NCBI RefSeq assembly: GCF_009763805.1 | Contig: NZ_CP046804.1 | Span: 992,001-1,056,000, forward strand | Reading direction: 5' to 3' | From: Vibrio cidicii | GTDB lineage: Bacteria > Pseudomonadota > Gammaproteobacteria > Enterobacterales > Vibrionaceae | DNA length: 64,000 nucleotides | Shown: one piece after another, positions 44,996 through 53,353 of the stretch | Position numbering within the stretch: position 1 is the stretch's first letter | Layout: every line of letters begins with the position of its first letter | Position numbers and translations under genes: made by a program | Notes under the pieces: model-generated | Database searches by the model: none | The model's input: the letters and a program-made list of their open reading frames with translations, nothing else | What the model was told of the DNA's origin: nothing

Positions 44996-46048
44996 TTATC
45001 TGCTTTCTTTTACCGCTTGAGCTAAAAGCTCCAGCATCTGTTCGGTATCTGCCCAGCCTAAGCATGGGTCAGTAATGGATTGGCCATAGTGCAGGTTGTT
45101 CAAATCTGTCATTGGCTGATTGCCTTCTTCAATAAAGCTTTCGGCCATAATACCTGCTACATAAGTGCTGCCCGCACGAATTTGAGCACAAATGTCTTTC
45201 GCCACATCGAGCTGCTTACGGTGCTGCTTCTCGCAGTTGGCGTGGCTAAAGTCAACGATGAGGCGCGGTGGCAAATCAAATTCGGCCAGCGCTTTACACG
45301 CATTTTCTACCGACTGTGCATCGAAGTTTGGCCCAGTGTCACCACCACGTAAGATAATGTGTCCAAATGGATTACCGCTGGTGCGGTAGACTGTCATGCG
45401 GCCATTTTTGTCAGGCGAGTAGAAGTAGTGAGAAGCCTTGGAAGCGCGAATGGCGTCTATCGCGATTTTCACGTTACCGTTTGTGCCATTCTTAAACCCA
45501 ACAGGACAGGAGAGGGCCGAAGCCATTTCTCGATGGATCTGAGACTCGGTGGTTCTTGCCCCAATAGCGCCCCAAGTGATGAGGTCTGCAATGTATTGAC
45601 CTGTGATCATGTCAAGAAACTCGGTTGCCGTCGCTAAGCCAAGTTTGTTGATATCCAACAGCAGTTTTCTTGCCTTGTGAAGGCCGGCTTCTAGCGCGTA
45701 AGAGCCATCTAAGTTAGGGTCGGTGATCAGCCCTTTCCAGCCAACGACAGTACGGGGCTTTTCGAAGTAGGTGCGCATCACAATGAATAGCTCGTTGCAA
45801 TATTGACCCTGAATTCGGCTTAGACGTGTGGCGTAGTCGATCGCCGCGTCGGTATCATGCACCGAACAAGGGCCGACAATCACCAGAAGACGGTTGTCTT
45901 TTCCTGTCAAAATATCTTCAATTTGTCTACGTGATTGAGCGATTCGTTCTGCCACATCATCTGTGATGGGATGTGCACTGCTCAGCTCCGCAGGGGTAGG
46001 CATTGGACCCAGAGGTTGGGTTCTCAATTCATCGGTTTTTAGTGGCAT
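44996..46048 (-). CDS. aroH: 3-deoxy-7-phosphoheptulonate synthase, AroH-like
   Basis: This class I DAHP synthase condenses phosphoenolpyruvate with erythrose 4-phosphate, the first step of aromatic amino-acid synthesis. The 350 residues include VGPCSVHD, MRTYFEKPRTVVGWKGL, GAIGARTTESQIHREMAS and VGFKNGT, with metal ligands Cys (GPCS) and His (DFSHAN). By eye it resembles E. coli AroH more than AroG or AroF: TEFLDMITGQYIADL, HYFYSPDKNG and QSITDPCLGWADTE. Tryptophan feedback is therefore plausible but not shown. The start at 46048 (MPLKTDELR) fits the family; a frame from 46114 adds 22 unrelated residues. Confidence 0.9.
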   Translation of the reverse strand: MPLKTDELRTQPLGPMPTPAELSSAHPITDDVAERIAQSRRQIEDILTGKDNRLLVIVGPCSVHDTDAAIDYATRLSRIQGQYCNELFIVMRTYFEKPRTVVGWKGLITDPNLDGSYALEAGLHKARKLLLDINKLGLATATEFLDMITGQYIADLITWGAIGARTTESQIHREMASALSCPVGFKNGTNGNVKIAIDAIRASKASHYFYSPDKNGRMTVYRTSGNPFGHIILRGGDTGPNFDAQSVENACKALAEFDLPPRLIVDFSHANCEKQHRKQLDVAKDICAQIRAGSTYVAGIMAESFIEEGNQPMTDLNNLHYGQSITDPCLGWADTEQMLELLAQAVKESR

Positions 46049-46341
46049 GTGATAGCTTTGTTCTTTTATTGCGAAGCGGTAAAGATAACGGAATTGCATC
46101 AAGGAATAAACCATTTAGCCATAAACTTATCAATCTAATTGCGTTGTAAACTGTAAACAAGTTAAGGGGATAGCTGGTAGGTGGATTCACTTTTGATCCC
46201 AGCCAGATAGGGAACGAATGTCTTCTACGTCTCTGCATGGCTAATGGGTGATTTAATATGTCAAAAATGTGAATAAATATACTTGAAACTTGTTTTTAAG
46301 CTCGGTATCGTCGGTCAAATAACTACACAATTGGAGTCGTC
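46049..46341. other. divergent intergenic region aroH / PEP-synthase-like gene
   Basis: These 293 bp are AT-rich. I see no clear TrpR or TyrR operator and no leader peptide rich in aromatic codons. Short frames here are not convincing genes. Confidence 0.5.
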
Positions 46342-47139
46342 ATGGAGCATTTTGTTCAGGGAAGCATTCATCCCGCACTGAGTTTGAATTTTGTTTTGCC
46401 GCAATCGGCGGAAAAAAAGGGTTCAAAGCGTATCTATTTTTCCACTTCGGCTTGGTATCGCAGTCAGAGCTTGTCAGCCAATGAATGGGTTTCCTGGCTG
46501 CAATCTAGATTGGCAGATGAAACCGAAGGGCCACAGAGTGTCAGGGTGAGTCTAAGTGACTTAACCTTGCCAGAATATGCCTCTTTGGACATGGCTAAAA
46601 TAGAGACGATGGAAGCCAACCCTTTGATGGGAGCTCGTGGCGTGTCGCGTTTTTGCGATGCGGATTATAAATCTATTTTTGCGACAGAGTGCGATGCAAT
46701 CAAGCAGTTGCGTGCTCAAGGTGTGGACGTTGAGGTTGTCGTCCCTTTTGTACGTACTTTAGCGGATGCGGCGACGATCATCGACTTACTTGCCGAACAA
46801 GGCTTGCCACGTGGGTTGCAGGGATTGAAAGTGATTTTCAGTATTGATACGCCCTCTGCCGCACTGCTGAGTGATAAACTGCTGCACTATTTTGATGGGT
46901 TGGCGATCAATATCGAAAATTTGGCTCAGTTCACTCTAGCCGTCGATCAAAGCAATCCCTCACATCTACATGCTTACGATGTGCAGAATGACGCGGTACT
47001 GGAACTGATGCAAAAATCGGCAAAGTCTGCAGCTACTGTTAATAAGCCCGCTTTAATTCTTTTGTCGAATCTGGATAAATGGCCTCGTTTACAACAAGCG
47101 TTGAGTGATATGGACTCCGTCGAGTTATTCCACTTCTAA
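46342..47139 (+). CDS. degenerate PEP-synthase-like C-terminal domain protein
   Basis: The middle of this 265-residue protein resembles the C-terminal TIM-barrel domain of phosphoenolpyruvate synthase. The order of motifs is kept: EANPLMGARGVSRFCD (PpsA: ENPMLGFRGAGRYV), VDVEVVVPFVRTLADA and FDGLAINIENLAQFTLAVDQ. The catalytic parts are changed. The GSND segment that helps bind substrate reads NIEN, and the GxCGQ loop with the active-site Cys is absent, replaced by ALILLSNLDKW. The swivelling and ATP-binding domains are missing too. It is therefore unlikely to make PEP; a regulatory or structural role is only a guess. A strong terminator follows. Confidence 0.72.
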   Translation: MEHFVQGSIHPALSLNFVLPQSAEKKGSKRIYFSTSAWYRSQSLSANEWVSWLQSRLADETEGPQSVRVSLSDLTLPEYASLDMAKIETMEANPLMGARGVSRFCDADYKSIFATECDAIKQLRAQGVDVEVVVPFVRTLADAATIIDLLAEQGLPRGLQGLKVIFSIDTPSAALLSDKLLHYFDGLAINIENLAQFTLAVDQSNPSHLHAYDVQNDAVLELMQKSAKSAATVNKPALILLSNLDKWPRLQQALSDMDSVELFHF

Positions 47140-47170
47140 ACACGGTCTAGTGTGCGAATAAATAGTAAGG

Positions 47171-47206
47171 GAGAGCCATGAGTTGTTAATCTGGCTCTCT
47201 TTTTTA
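47171..47206 (+). terminator. terminator of the PEP-synthase-like gene
   Basis: GAGAGCCA (47171-47178) pairs with TGGCTCTC (47192-47199), then seven T. Confidence 0.85.
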
Positions 47207-47270
47207 TTAACAACTCTTTGACAATGCGGGTGCGATTGCACAAACTGGTCTGACTAGTTTTCATGGAAGA

Positions 47271-47753
47271 ATGTCGATGCTCAGCCCAATTCAAAAAGCC
47301 AATCTGTATCTGAACATGTTCGGTTTTACTAAAGTACCGTTAATCTGGCTCTGTCGGCCGAAAATCATCGCCATTAATGAAAAAATGGTAGAGGTCAAAA
47401 TCCCGCTGCGTAAGCGAACTAAAAATCATCTAAACAGTATGTATTTTGGTGCGTTGGCGGTGGGGGCGGACGTGGCGGGTGGTTTCCTCGCCATGAGCAA
47501 AGCGAGTAATCAAGGGGAAAAAATTTCGCTGGCTTTCAAGGGCGTAAAAGCGGAATTTCTCAAACGCCCAGAGGCAGACGTGCATTTTGTCTGTCACGAT
47601 GGGGATGTGATTGACCGCATGCTGCAACAAACGCTGGAAACGGGTGAGCGAGTCAATCAGGATGTGCGTATTACCGCGTTATGTCCCACTTTGCATGGGA
47701 GCGAACCGATGGCACAATTTGATTTAACACTCTCCATAAAAAAATGTTCCTGA
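47271..47753 (+). CDS. DUF4442 / hotdog-fold thioesterase-like protein
   Basis: The 160-residue protein looks like a single hotdog domain. The segment KRTKNHLNSMYFGALAVGADVAGGFLAM corresponds to the central helix of acyl-CoA thioesterase-like proteins, where N-H and G-A-E/D positions lie near the active site. DUF4442 members are annotated as thioesterase-like, but substrates are mostly unknown. GGAAG lies 5 nt before the ATG. It is preceded by a terminator and is probably a single-gene unit convergent with the lambda P-like gene. Confidence 0.78.
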   Translation: MSMLSPIQKANLYLNMFGFTKVPLIWLCRPKIIAINEKMVEVKIPLRKRTKNHLNSMYFGALAVGADVAGGFLAMSKASNQGEKISLAFKGVKAEFLKRPEADVHFVCHDGDVIDRMLQQTLETGERVNQDVRITALCPTLHGSEPMAQFDLTLSIKKCS

Positions 47754-47795
47754 TGAGCCAGTGGCGGAACATGCATAATTTCCGCCACACCATTG

Positions 47796-48533
47796 CTAAG
47801 ATTTTAACTTTTTCTCATTAATAATTTTTTGGATACGCGGGTTCAGAGCCTTGCCATGGCGTGTTTCATATTCTTCTCTTTGTAAGTCGTTGAGGTTTTT
47901 CACCGAATGACTAGGAAGGGCATATTCAACCAGCTCCGTTTTAAGCTCGCCTCGTTCTTCAAGGCGTTTTGCTTCAAGATAATACTTCTTAAATAAAGCA
48001 TCGAGCTTGTTTTCGGCGACACGGCTTAAGTCATAAAGCTTGTTTTGAATTAGCCATTTTTCTAACTTGTTTTCGGGCTTTCTGGATAGAACACGTAGGC
48101 GGCTATCTAACAGCTCTTCACTGGTTAAAGCATCGCGCAATACCCAAAGTTCCCCCATTTGAGGAGGCCAACTATTGCCCAGTTGGATGCGCTCGTGGCA
48201 ATGTTTTAAAACTCGATTTAGGCCATTTGGGTCGATGGATTCAGCAAAAACAATGAATTTCCCCGTTGGCAAACTGCCATATTGGTATTCCCACTGCGTT
48301 TCATAAACACTTAAAAAAGAGCCAAATACGTGCATGCACCAGTCTGAAGGCTCATTGTTGCTCTCTTCGGTAATAGCATTGTCAAAACGTTGGCTTTTTT
48401 CCTCGCTGAATGAGCTGCTGCCTGAATCGCTCAGATGGGCTAAGCTTTGGTTTATACCCATTTGTCGCAGTTTGGTTTCTATCTCCTGAATGTTCTGAGG
48501 TTTTCGTTTGCTGTCTTTCATTGAGTTTCTCAT
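47796..48533 (-). CDS. lambda P-like replication protein, putative
   Basis: The 245-residue protein has a charged, low-complexity N-terminus. A helical region follows with SFLSVYETQWEYQYGS, GLNRVLKHCHERIQLGNSWPPQMGELWVLRDAL and LEKWLIQNKL, similar in pattern to phage lambda P-type helicase-loading proteins (W-P-P-x-x-G-E). No ATPase motif is present. It overlaps the upstream DnaT-like gene by 152 bp in another frame, so translation is probably coupled. The start may instead be the internal ATG at 48521, or one further downstream. The family assignment rests on pattern recognition and is moderate only. Confidence 0.62.
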   Translation of the reverse strand: MRNSMKDSKRKPQNIQEIETKLRQMGINQSLAHLSDSGSSSFSEEKSQRFDNAITEESNNEPSDWCMHVFGSFLSVYETQWEYQYGSLPTGKFIVFAESIDPNGLNRVLKHCHERIQLGNSWPPQMGELWVLRDALTSEELLDSRLRVLSRKPENKLEKWLIQNKLYDLSRVAENKLDALFKKYYLEAKRLEERGELKTELVEYALPSHSVKNLNDLQREEYETRHGKALNPRIQKIINEKKLKS

Positions 48534-49119
48534 TTATTAGCCAATATTGAAGTTTGTTTTCAAGTCGGGCAATGGTTAACAGTTCACTGGCTTTGGATTT
48601 ATGCCAAAGTACAAACTTTTTCCATACTAAAACATGTTCGCTTACTAGGCCGGAAAACTTAAAAGCACGCTCAGCCCACATCGGGATCTCGGTCTCATCT
48701 AGGTCGTGTGTGGAAATCGTATTTCCTAGCGGTGGCTGATTTAAAGTCTGATTCCTCGTTTGCAAAGCTTGCATCGGCAAGTTAGGGAATTGAGTCTGTG
48801 TTGCAGGTGCAGGTGCAGGTGCAGGTGCAGGTGCAGATTGCTCTGCTTGTACCGAACTCAGTAGCACTTTGAAGATATGGAACTCTGCCCCTTGTCGGTA
48901 CTCAACTTTAATTTTTTCTACCAGGTTTTGCTGCGATAAGGAGCGAAGGCATTCAGCAAGACCAAAGGTCGATAAACAGCACAGCGGCCCCATTTCTTCA
49001 AGATTGATGGTGACATAGCCAGTAGAATCCGAATTGTCAGCGAGCATAAGTAGGACAAGTTTTTCTGCTGGGCTCGCGGTGATGATTTGCCAAGCTAAAT
49101 AGGTGTGTTTTGAGCTCAC
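48382..49119 (-). CDS. DnaT-like primosomal protein
   Basis: The 245-residue protein starts with a winged-helix-like segment (SPAEKLVLLMLADNSDSTGYVTINLEEMG). A low-complexity linker includes an Ala-Pro repeat (APAPAPAPAP), followed by a DnaT C-terminal-type ssDNA-binding region: WAERAFKFSGL, FVLWHKSKASELLTIARLENKLQYWLIN. DnaT helps restart replication in E. coli together with PriA and DnaC. Here the partner gene looks like lambda P rather than DnaC. The two genes probably act together in loading the replicative helicase; this is inferred from domain type and the overlap. The start at 49119 (MSSKHTYLAW) is the first ATG of the frame. Confidence 0.72.
   Translation of the reverse strand: MSSKHTYLAWQIITASPAEKLVLLMLADNSDSTGYVTINLEEMGPLCCLSTFGLAECLRSLSQQNLVEKIKVEYRQGAEFHIFKVLLSSVQAEQSAPAPAPAPAPATQTQFPNLPMQALQTRNQTLNQPPLGNTISTHDLDETEIPMWAERAFKFSGLVSEHVLVWKKFVLWHKSKASELLTIARLENKLQYWLINEKLNERQQTKTSEHSGDRNQTATNGYKPKLSPSERFRQQLIQRGKKPTF
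48803..48836 (+). repeat. hexanucleotide microsatellite in the DnaT-like gene
   Basis: GCAGGT is repeated about 5.7 times and encodes the Ala-Pro linker on the minus strand. Gain or loss of units keeps the frame and changes only linker length. Confidence 0.9.
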
Positions 49120-49301
49120 TTTAATAGTTCTCTACTTCAAACGAATTTTTCAGCTATTGTAAGCCAGCTGTATGTTTTATTGTAGCGTAAGAATGTTTTG
49201 TGACGACAAAGTGCCACAAAACAGCAGCCCGCTCTTGTATATCACCAAAGCGATAAGCTTAGCACTGTTGGGAATAAAATGGACAAGCAGCGTTCGTTTT
49301 A

Positions 49302-50658
49302 TCACTCAACGGGGTCAATTTTTTCGATAGCAACGATTTTTGAGCGGTTCATAATAATTTTCCAGCGGTAGTAAACCGGCTCTCCCTGTTTGCTACTTTC
49401 TTTGATGATCAGGTTGAACAGATGGCGTTTTTCTATCGACTCGCGACTGACTTGTCCTTCGTTAAGACGATAAATACGATTGGTGCCTTTATCCATCAAA
49501 CGAGTAAATGGCCTTAAGCTGATGCTCAAGGTTTCCCGAGTCTGCTCATAGCCGCTGAGAAACTTCGATGTGCTCATTTCCGTTTGCGCGTGATAATGCA
49601 AAATCTGTTCTTCACGCTGCACAACGCGCTTTTTGCGAATGGTTTGAATTCTGTCAGGCAGTTTGGCAAAAACGGTGTAGTCAAACCACTCGAGCTTTTG
49701 TCCTACTTGCTTTCCCGTGGTCGGGTCGATGTACTGACGACGCCATTTCGGTTTGCCTTTACGGATCCAGCGCCACATCATATCGCGCAGATCGTCTTTG
49801 AAGATCTCCCGTAGAGCATAAATGACTGACATGGCGACAATAAATGAAGCCGAAATTTCGCCAAGATAATCGCGCGCAGTAATCACCGTGGTGGTAACGA
49901 ACACCATTACTAATCCGGTCGCAATCCCTTTGATCATGCGTTTAATATTTTTGCCAAGCGAAATGGTTTTCTCTGTCAATACGATCGGATGTTCGATTAA
50001 GCGTCGCAGCAAACGCATTTTGTTGGTCATGCGGGTGGTGTCTTCCACCACATTGGGTGAGTTGTACTTGTTCAGTTTGCGGTGCGCTTGTTCTTTTTCG
50101 CATAAGGTGATCAAACGCTGTTTAATCGTCGAGTAATCTCCCTCACGTGGCAGATGTGCAACCAAAGACAAAAACTTCTGCTCGGTGTACCAAGAGAGAT
50201 AATTATCGATATTCACGTAATAGCGTTTTAGCACTTCTTCATAGGGAATCGAAACGACGTAGGCGCTTGAGAATATCAATCGACAGCTCGATGACTTGGT
50301 CTACCTGATCTTCCGTGACGCTGTCACCCGATCTATCGTTGAGTTTGGCTACTGCTTTATCAAGCGCCACAACGTACTGATAGGCAAAAAGACTTAAGCT
50401 GACACGATATTGTGTGTTTGATAATCGCCCCCGTTTTGCAAGGCGGCTATGAACGAGAGGCAGCAGGATCTCATCGCTGAAATAGGAACGCGTTTGCCCC
50501 ATAGAGGTGTAGTAAAACTCTGATTCGGATAGCACTTCAGGCGTCAGGCCCAGTTCACCCGGAACGAAGAGATAGAGGTCAAGATCCAGTTTTTTACTCG
50601 CGCCCATGATGTGGCTGATTTTTAAGGTGATGGAATCTTGCTTATCTACAGAAATCAA
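49302..50658 (-). pseudogene. uncharacterised membrane protein, frameshifted
   Basis: Two overlapping frames (50658-50239 and 50279-49302) appear to be one gene of about 450 codons. The first part ends IELSIDILKRLRR and the second continues SIPYEEVLKRYYVNIDNYLSWY. Removing one A from GAAAC at 50251-50255 joins them. The second part contains two membrane segments (IATGLVMVFVTTTVITA and ASFIVAMSVIYAL, joined 49850-49940) followed by a basic cytoplasmic region. I do not recognise the family. The TTG that would start the second frame alone has no ribosome-binding site. Divergent from cvfB. Confidence 0.72.
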
Positions 50659-50708
50659 CGAAAAACCCTTTGTGGAAAATTAATTGTATCGGGACTTGCG
50701 CAAGAATA

Positions 50709-50732
50709 GCAGAGATAACGTATAATCTCTGC
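50709..50732 (+). promoter_or_regulatory. cvfB promoter -10 box within an inverted repeat
   Basis: A TATAAT hexamer at 50721-50726 is a good -10 for cvfB; the nearest -35-like hexamer (TTGCGC, 50696-50701) is 19 bp upstream. The -10 overlaps an 8-bp perfect inverted repeat (GCAGAGAT/ATCTCTGC, 50709-50716 and 50725-50732), which could be an operator. A second palindrome GCAAATTTGC follows at 50731-50740. Confidence 0.55.
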
Positions 50733-50755
50733 AAATTTGCCGTGAGATGTATTCA

Positions 50756-51592
50756 ATGATTAAAGTTGGTCAAATTAACAACTTAGAAGTAATAAAACGC
50801 ACCGAATTTGGTGTTTTCCTCGATGGGGATGAGTATGGCAGCGTGATGTTGCCTAATCGACATGCGCCGCAAGAGTGTCAAGTCGGCGACAAACTGGACG
50901 TGTTTCTCTATTTTGATTCTGATAATCACCTTGCTGCGACCACGGAGACGCCAATTGCTCAGGTGGGTGAGTGGGGCTTGATGAAAGTGGAAGGCGTGAA
51001 TAGCACTGGCGCTTTTGTCAACTGGGGCATCAAAGAGAAAGATCTGCTGGTTCCTTACAGTGAACAGCGTGGCCGCTTAAGTGCAGGGCAAAGCATCTTG
51101 GTGTATGTCTATTCAGACAAAGCGTCTGGGCGCATTGTTGGTACGACGAAATTCAACAAGTTACTGGACAAAACACCCGCCAATTATTCACAAAACCAAG
51201 AGGTTGAACTGATCATTGCAGAGCGTAGCCAACTGGGGTACAAGGCGATCGTTAATGGTGCCCATTGGGGCATGATTTTCCCATCGGATGTGTTTGGAAA
51301 GCTGTTCATTGGAAAAAAGCTCAAAGGTTTTGTAAAAGGCATTCGTGAAGATGGCAAGATTGATCTCGCTTTGCAAAAAGTGGGCGTGGCCAAAATGGAT
51401 GATTTGTCAGAGAAAGTGGTGCAACTGCTGCAGAAAAAAGACGGCTTTTTGGCCTTGAACGACAAGTCTTCGCCGGAAGAGATCTTCGCTGCGTTTCGCA
51501 CCAGCAAAGGGACGTTTAAGAAAACCATTGGCGGCTTATACAAGAGCGGCGTGATTACGATCGAGTCCGATGGCATTCGTTTGGTGAAATAA
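50756..51592 (+). CDS. cvfB: CvfB-like S1 RNA-binding protein
   Basis: The protein (278 residues) consists of consecutive S1-type OB folds (MIKVGQINNLEVIKRTEFGVFLDGDEYG; EWGLMKVEGVNSTGAFVNWG; GMIFPSDVFGKLFIGKKLKGFVKGIREDGKIDLALQ) ending in a winged-helix region (FAAFRTSKGTFKKTIGGLYKSG). This is the CvfB/YitL architecture. Such proteins bind RNA; targets in Vibrio are unknown to me. I prefer ATG 50756 over 50747 because GAGA lies about 10 nt upstream of it and family members start MIKVG or similar. A hairpin at 51606-51631 follows. Confidence 0.87.
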   Translation: MIKVGQINNLEVIKRTEFGVFLDGDEYGSVMLPNRHAPQECQVGDKLDVFLYFDSDNHLAATTETPIAQVGEWGLMKVEGVNSTGAFVNWGIKEKDLLVPYSEQRGRLSAGQSILVYVYSDKASGRIVGTTKFNKLLDKTPANYSQNQEVELIIAERSQLGYKAIVNGAHWGMIFPSDVFGKLFIGKKLKGFVKGIREDGKIDLALQKVGVAKMDDLSEKVVQLLQKKDGFLALNDKSSPEEIFAAFRTSKGTFKKTIGGLYKSGVITIESDGIRLVK

Positions 51593-51597
51593 GTTAC

Positions 51598-51631
51598 AAA
51601 AAAAGGCCCAAAAAGTTCCATTTTTGGGCCC
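51598..51631 (-). terminator. hairpin between cvfB and rsmF
   Basis: GGCCCAAAAA and TTTTTGGGCC (51606-51615, 51622-51631) pair perfectly. On the minus strand seven T follow, so it should end rsmF transcription. For cvfB it is only a weak terminator. Confidence 0.75.
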
Positions 51632-51758
51632 AGGGGAAATGGCTCTCAGGGAGCCTGCGCTAAACACAGAGGTCCTTGGCTGGATACTGACATGAAGGGA
51701 ATGTCATTTCACAAGAACACTGCATTAATTAAAAGTGTAGTACAGGGTGTGCATGCTG

Positions 51759-53276
51759 CTAGCCAAATTGACGACAAAAGGCTGATTCTGGAATCAGCCT
51801 AAAAACATCAATGAGAAAAGTCAGAATAAGTTGCCATCGCGGACCAGTTTCGCGCGGCAAGCCATTTTTAATTCGGTTAGAAACCCATTTACCTAGGCCG
51901 ATCACTGCATCGCTGTATCGAACAATCACTTCTCCTTTCCCGCTGTGATTTTCAGGGTAGATATCTCGTCCCATAAACCACTCGCGTGCCTGCTCTGTGT
52001 TGAGATCGAACACTGATTTTTCACTGCCTGTCGCTAATGAAGTAGCGACTTGATGTTGCCAGCGGAAGCCATGTTTGTGGGTTTCGGCCAATTTTATCCC
52101 CATCCGAGAAAAGCGTAGTTCGCCCAGCATCGGTTCAAGCGCATTAGGAAACAACCAAACATCTCGCTCACGTAGCCAGATAGTGCTATCTGAAGGAAGA
52201 GCGATGCCGAGATCGTCGCTGAGCGCTTTTTCTATCGTCGTGTGTTCTTTTTTACTCGCCTTGGTAAACGGAAACTTGCCCAGCTTTTTATGCACGGTTG
52301 GCACATCGACACTGTGGTGTTTACGAATTCTGGCGACGAAAAAACCCTCACTGTCATAAACCTGCGGGAAGACATGCAGAAAGCCTTCTTCGGTCAGTGC
52401 TTTCTCGGCACCGTCGAAAAGAGAGCTCAGGCTTTCAAACTCGACGGCGGCGCCAAAGATGTTTTTCAGATGATGACAAACTTGTTGATTTTCTTCTGTG
52501 CTGAGGGTGCAGGTTGAGTAAACCATCACGCCACCGGGTTTTAGTGCTTGAAAGGCACTTTCGATTAAATCGCGCTGTGTCGCTGCGATTTCTACCACCG
52601 AGGCTTGTGACCAGTTCTTCATCGCATCTTCATCTTTACGCACTGTACCTTCACCAGAGCAAGGCGCATCCAGCAGCACGGCATCAAAGCTCTCTGGCAG
52701 CCATCCGCCAAATACGCGACCATCAAAGTTGCTCAACGCGGCATTGCGCACTCCGCAGCGTTCAATGTTGGCGTGTAGCACTTTTACGCGACTGGCGGAA
52801 TATTCATTGGCGACCAAAATACCTTGGTTGTTCATCAGTGCCGCCATTTGAGTGGTTTTAGAGCCTGGCGCGGCGGCCGTGTCGAGGACACTGGCGTAGT
52901 TTTCCTGATGCATAAACAGTGCGCTGACTGGCAACATAGAGCTTGCTTCTTGTATGTAGAACAGGCCAGCCATGTGTTCCGCGCTGTTGCCAAGAGGAAC
53001 ATCACTCTCGTCGGCGATAATCCAGAATCCGCTTTCACACCACGGGATAGGGGCGAGTTGCCAGCCTTTTTCTTTGGCGCGTTGTAAAAAAGCGTCGACT
53101 GAAATTTTTAAGGTATTAACGCGGATGCTTTTACGCAATGGCTGCTGACAGTAAGCGATAAAGTCCGCCATGTTTAAGTCAGCAGGGAGGATGGATTCGA
53201 TTTTTTCCAGAAACGCGGCTGGAAGGTAGACGTTAGAATGCACAGCGATGGTCCAAGGGCTAAATTTGCTTGGCAT
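51759..53276 (-). CDS. rsmF: 16S rRNA (cytosine-1407-C5) methyltransferase RsmF, C-terminus frameshifted
   Basis: RsmF methylates C1407 of 16S rRNA. The protein shows AAAPGSKTTQMA for SAM binding, DAPCSGEGTVRKD (motif IV) and VYSTCTLSTEEN with the catalytic Cys, all intact. A C-terminal PUA-like domain follows. The written frame ends abnormally (NGLPRETGPRWQ, stop at 51759). Removing one base from GTTTC at 51847-51851 (GAAAC on the gene strand) gives the normal ending NGLPRELVRDGNLF with a TGA at 51821-51823, for 484 residues. The change affects only the tail, so activity may remain. It follows letB after a terminator. Confidence 0.92.
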   Translation of the reverse strand: MPSKFSPWTIAVHSNVYLPAAFLEKIESILPADLNMADFIAYCQQPLRKSIRVNTLKISVDAFLQRAKEKGWQLAPIPWCESGFWIIADESDVPLGNSAEHMAGLFYIQEASSMLPVSALFMHQENYASVLDTAAAPGSKTTQMAALMNNQGILVANEYSASRVKVLHANIERCGVRNAALSNFDGRVFGGWLPESFDAVLLDAPCSGEGTVRKDEDAMKNWSQASVVEIAATQRDLIESAFQALKPGGVMVYSTCTLSTEENQQVCHHLKNIFGAAVEFESLSSLFDGAEKALTEEGFLHVFPQVYDSEGFFVARIRKHHSVDVPTVHKKLGKFPFTKASKKEHTTIEKALSDDLGIALPSDSTIWLRERDVWLFPNALEPMLGELRFSRMGIKLAETHKHGFRWQHQVATSLATGSEKSVFDLNTEQAREWFMGRDIYPENHSGKGEVIVRYSDAVIGLGKWVSNRIKNGLPRETGPRWQLILTFLIDVFRLIPESAFCRQFG

Positions 53277-53302
53277 GATAAACGAATTAGTTCAGCGACA
53301 AA

Positions 53303-53333
53303 ATAAGAAAAATGCAGCCATTTGGCTGCATTT
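53303..53333 (-). terminator. terminator of the letAB operon
   Basis: AAATGCAGCCA (53310-53320) pairs with TGGCTGCATTT (53323-53333). On the minus strand it is followed by a T-rich run. Confidence 0.82.
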
Positions 53334-53353
53334 GAAAGAGATTAAGACTCAAG

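Noticed and set aside
46049..46341. TrpR operator or attenuator upstream of the aroH-like gene
   Set aside because: No CTAGT-type palindrome and no Trp-rich leader peptide followed by a terminator was found.
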